The position numbers were made by a program, and so were the translations under genes. This document shows positions 62,691-64,000 of a stretch of DNA of 64,000 nucleotides, in pieces. The stretch is from Adiantum capillus-veneris (Eukaryota > Streptophyta > Polypodiopsida > Polypodiales > Pteridaceae): assembly GCA_014529385.2 (NCBI GenBank), contig CM043963.1, positions 74,183,412 to 74,247,411 on the forward strand, written 5' to 3'. The notes beneath the pieces were generated by a model. That model was given only the letters and a program-made list of their open reading frames with translations, was not told where the DNA came from and did no database searches. The stretch's first letter is position 1; each line of letters starts with the position of its first letter.

Positions 62691-62987
62691 GGTAAAAAGT
62701 GGGTTAACAAGTTGAAACCTAAGCCAGATTAGAAGATTGATTGCTACAAGGCTAGACTTGTTGCAAAAGGTTATGCACAACAAAAGACATTGAATATAAA
62801 GAGACTTTTGCTACCACAGTGCTGTATGACTACTATTCATTGTGTATGTGCATTGGCAGTGCATTTTGCATGGAATGTACATCAATTAAACATTGTTGTT
62901 GCTTTCTTTAATGGTGATATATTTGAGGAAGTATATGTAATGCAGCCTCACGATTTTGTTAAGAAAGGACAAGAAACAAAAGTGTGA
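62691..62987 (+). pseudogene. RT fragment of A3
   Basis: KKWVNKLKPKPD, then ARLVAKGYAQQ, MTTIHCVCALAVHFAWNVHQ, VVAFFNGDIFEEVYVMQPH and VKKGQETKV-stop. It parallels A2 at 33520-33810. The RT active site and RNase H are absent, and the join to gag marks a deletion of about 2 kb relative to A2. Confidence 0.8.
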
Positions 62988-63863
62988 AAATTCAAGCAAA
63001 GAGGTGCAGTGCTTAGTGAAAAAAATCGAATGATGTTCAAGAGGGAGTACAAATTTGAGCTTGAATATGAATATAGAGCTTGTGTAGAGTCTAAGGAGTA
63101 AGCTCTTAGCTAATTTTGCTAAAGAAGAAGCAAAAGAAACACATTTCAACAAGTTGTTTTTTTGTTTTTGGGCTTTAAAACGCAATTTTTACATATCTCC
63201 GTGGACTCGGATTTATGTGATCAGAGGATCTATCATAGGGTTTTGGTGCATTTCAACACGCTTACACAATTAAAGTTTTAAATTTTTACACACACAATTT
63301 TTTGTCAGTATATCAATCTTCTATAGGTCTTAAAATACAATTTTTGGTATCTCTCTTGTATGGACTTGGATAGACATGATCTAGGGGTTTAGTTTGAGGT
63401 TTTTGCATGTTCTAGACTATCAAAATGTTAAAATTTTTTGCATATAATTTTTTGCAACAATCTGTCATAAATTTGGCACATAAGAGTTGTGTGAGATTGA
63501 TGCATTCACTATAGAGTAGTGCATCTTGTAAGTGTTTGGACATGATGCTACTTGGGAATGCTCATTGGGAGCTATTTGAGCTTTCTTTTGTGGATGCAAG
63601 TGTAGATTTTGAAATGGTTTTTTTACAAATCAAAGTTACATCGGAGTGACATGTTTATGCTTACACATGTTATGCATATTTGATAGGTATAATTTGTACA
63701 TGCTTTGGTTGGATGTTCTAGTGCTTTGAGGATTATGGGTGCTCACATGTATGCATTGGTTTATGCGTTTTGGATGCTTTGTTATTACTCCAAATATTGA
63801 GCATGCATTTATGTGTTAATGGACACACATATTGCGCATATGCACATTGGTTGATGCAGTTTA
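62988..63863. other. AT-rich interior between the RT fragment and 3' LTR of A3
   Basis: No RT or RNase H text. A degenerate tandem repeat of about 155 bp lies at 63171-63473 (CTTAAAAxxCAATTTTT, ATATCTC, GACTTGGAT, CACAATTTTTTG). TATGCATxT words are frequent toward 63850. Confidence 0.5.
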
Positions 63864-64000
63864 TGTTACTAGATACATGTGGTAGTGATGTGTGTGAACA
63901 CACTTAGGACCGTCGGGGCATTTTTTACCTCACTAGGAGATTTTTTCCCTCGTGCATTGTATATACACCCATCATTCCAGGGCTATCTATCTTTCCATTG
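63864..64000 (+). repeat. 3' LTR of A3, cut by the window end
   Basis: TGTTACTAGATACATGTGG onward matches LTR bases 1 to about 137 of the copies at 35002 and 53310. Confidence 0.85.

Larger units (their letters stand above)
53310..64000 (+). mobile_element. Copia family A copy A3, host of a nested insertion
   Basis: A 5' LTR (53310-53535), primer site TGGTATCCGAG, gag start at 53955, then an interruption at 54260-62312 by elements D and C. The gag resumes at 62313 (ITPHIR continuing VKHT), an RT fragment follows (about 62690-62987), and a 3' LTR begins at 63864 and runs off the window. About 2 kb between gag and RT is deleted. The 5-bp target of D is duplicated as ACTAC and ATTAC (one base changed). 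Confidence 0.85.

Overview
The window looks like nuclear DNA of a land plant with a transposon-rich genome. Gene density is very low. Spliceosomal introns interrupt the one clear host gene, a plant-type GDSL esterase/lipase. Ty1/copia and Ty3/gypsy LTR retrotransposons with initiator-Met-tRNA primer sites (TGGTATCAGAGC) fill much of the rest, and CT/GA microsatellites are abundant. The sequence alone does not fix the species or clade. I saw no rRNA gene, tRNA gene, CRISPR array or bacterial-type operon. Element letters (A to H, R1, R3) are my own labels.

Layout. 1-3.6 kb: intergenic, with the first copy of repeat R1 (34-bp minisatellite plus a body). 3.68-6.66 kb: five-exon GDSL esterase/lipase gene on + with all catalytic residues. 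6.9-10.3 kb: no gene, only simple repeats. 10.3-13.4 kb: two decayed retroelements on -, a Ty3/gypsy integrase-chromodomain block (H) fused to a Ty1/copia gag/integrase/RT block (G). 13.5-16.1 kb: decayed copia family A copy (A1) on + with an LTR. 18.5-21.0 kb: three copies of a small inverted-repeat element with CACAAGAAG ends, two carrying a GC-rich hairpin. 21-27 kb: microsatellites and small repeats, no recognisable gene. 27.7-30.05 kb: candidate five-exon host gene on - of unknown function. 30.6-31.1 kb: copia RT/RNase H remnant on -. 31.1-35.2 kb: copia A2 with its 3' LTR. 35.2-35.8 kb: second R1 copy.

37.16-42.46 kb: copia element B, structurally complete and young (192-bp LTRs differing at 3 positions, perfect 5-bp target duplication AGAAG) but disabled by a nonsense codon, a deletion in integrase and further stops. 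43.78-49.46 kb: element E, 177-bp LTRs with perfect target duplication GTGTG, a 163-bp CT tract in its leader, and an interior I mostly cannot identify apart from a gypsy-like tail. 49.7-50.1 kb: copia RT remnant on -. 51.3-53.0 kb: decayed gypsy gag/RT/RNase H (F) on +. 53.31-64.0 kb: a three-level nest. Copia A3 has its gag split by an LTR-like element D, whose 5' repeat is itself split by copia element C.

How it fits together. Two plausible host genes, one on each strand, sit in a sea of retroelements of different ages. The relative order A3, then D, then C can be read directly from the interrupted sequences and their target duplications. No retroelement here looks able to move on its own: all coding regions carry stops, frameshifts or deletions.
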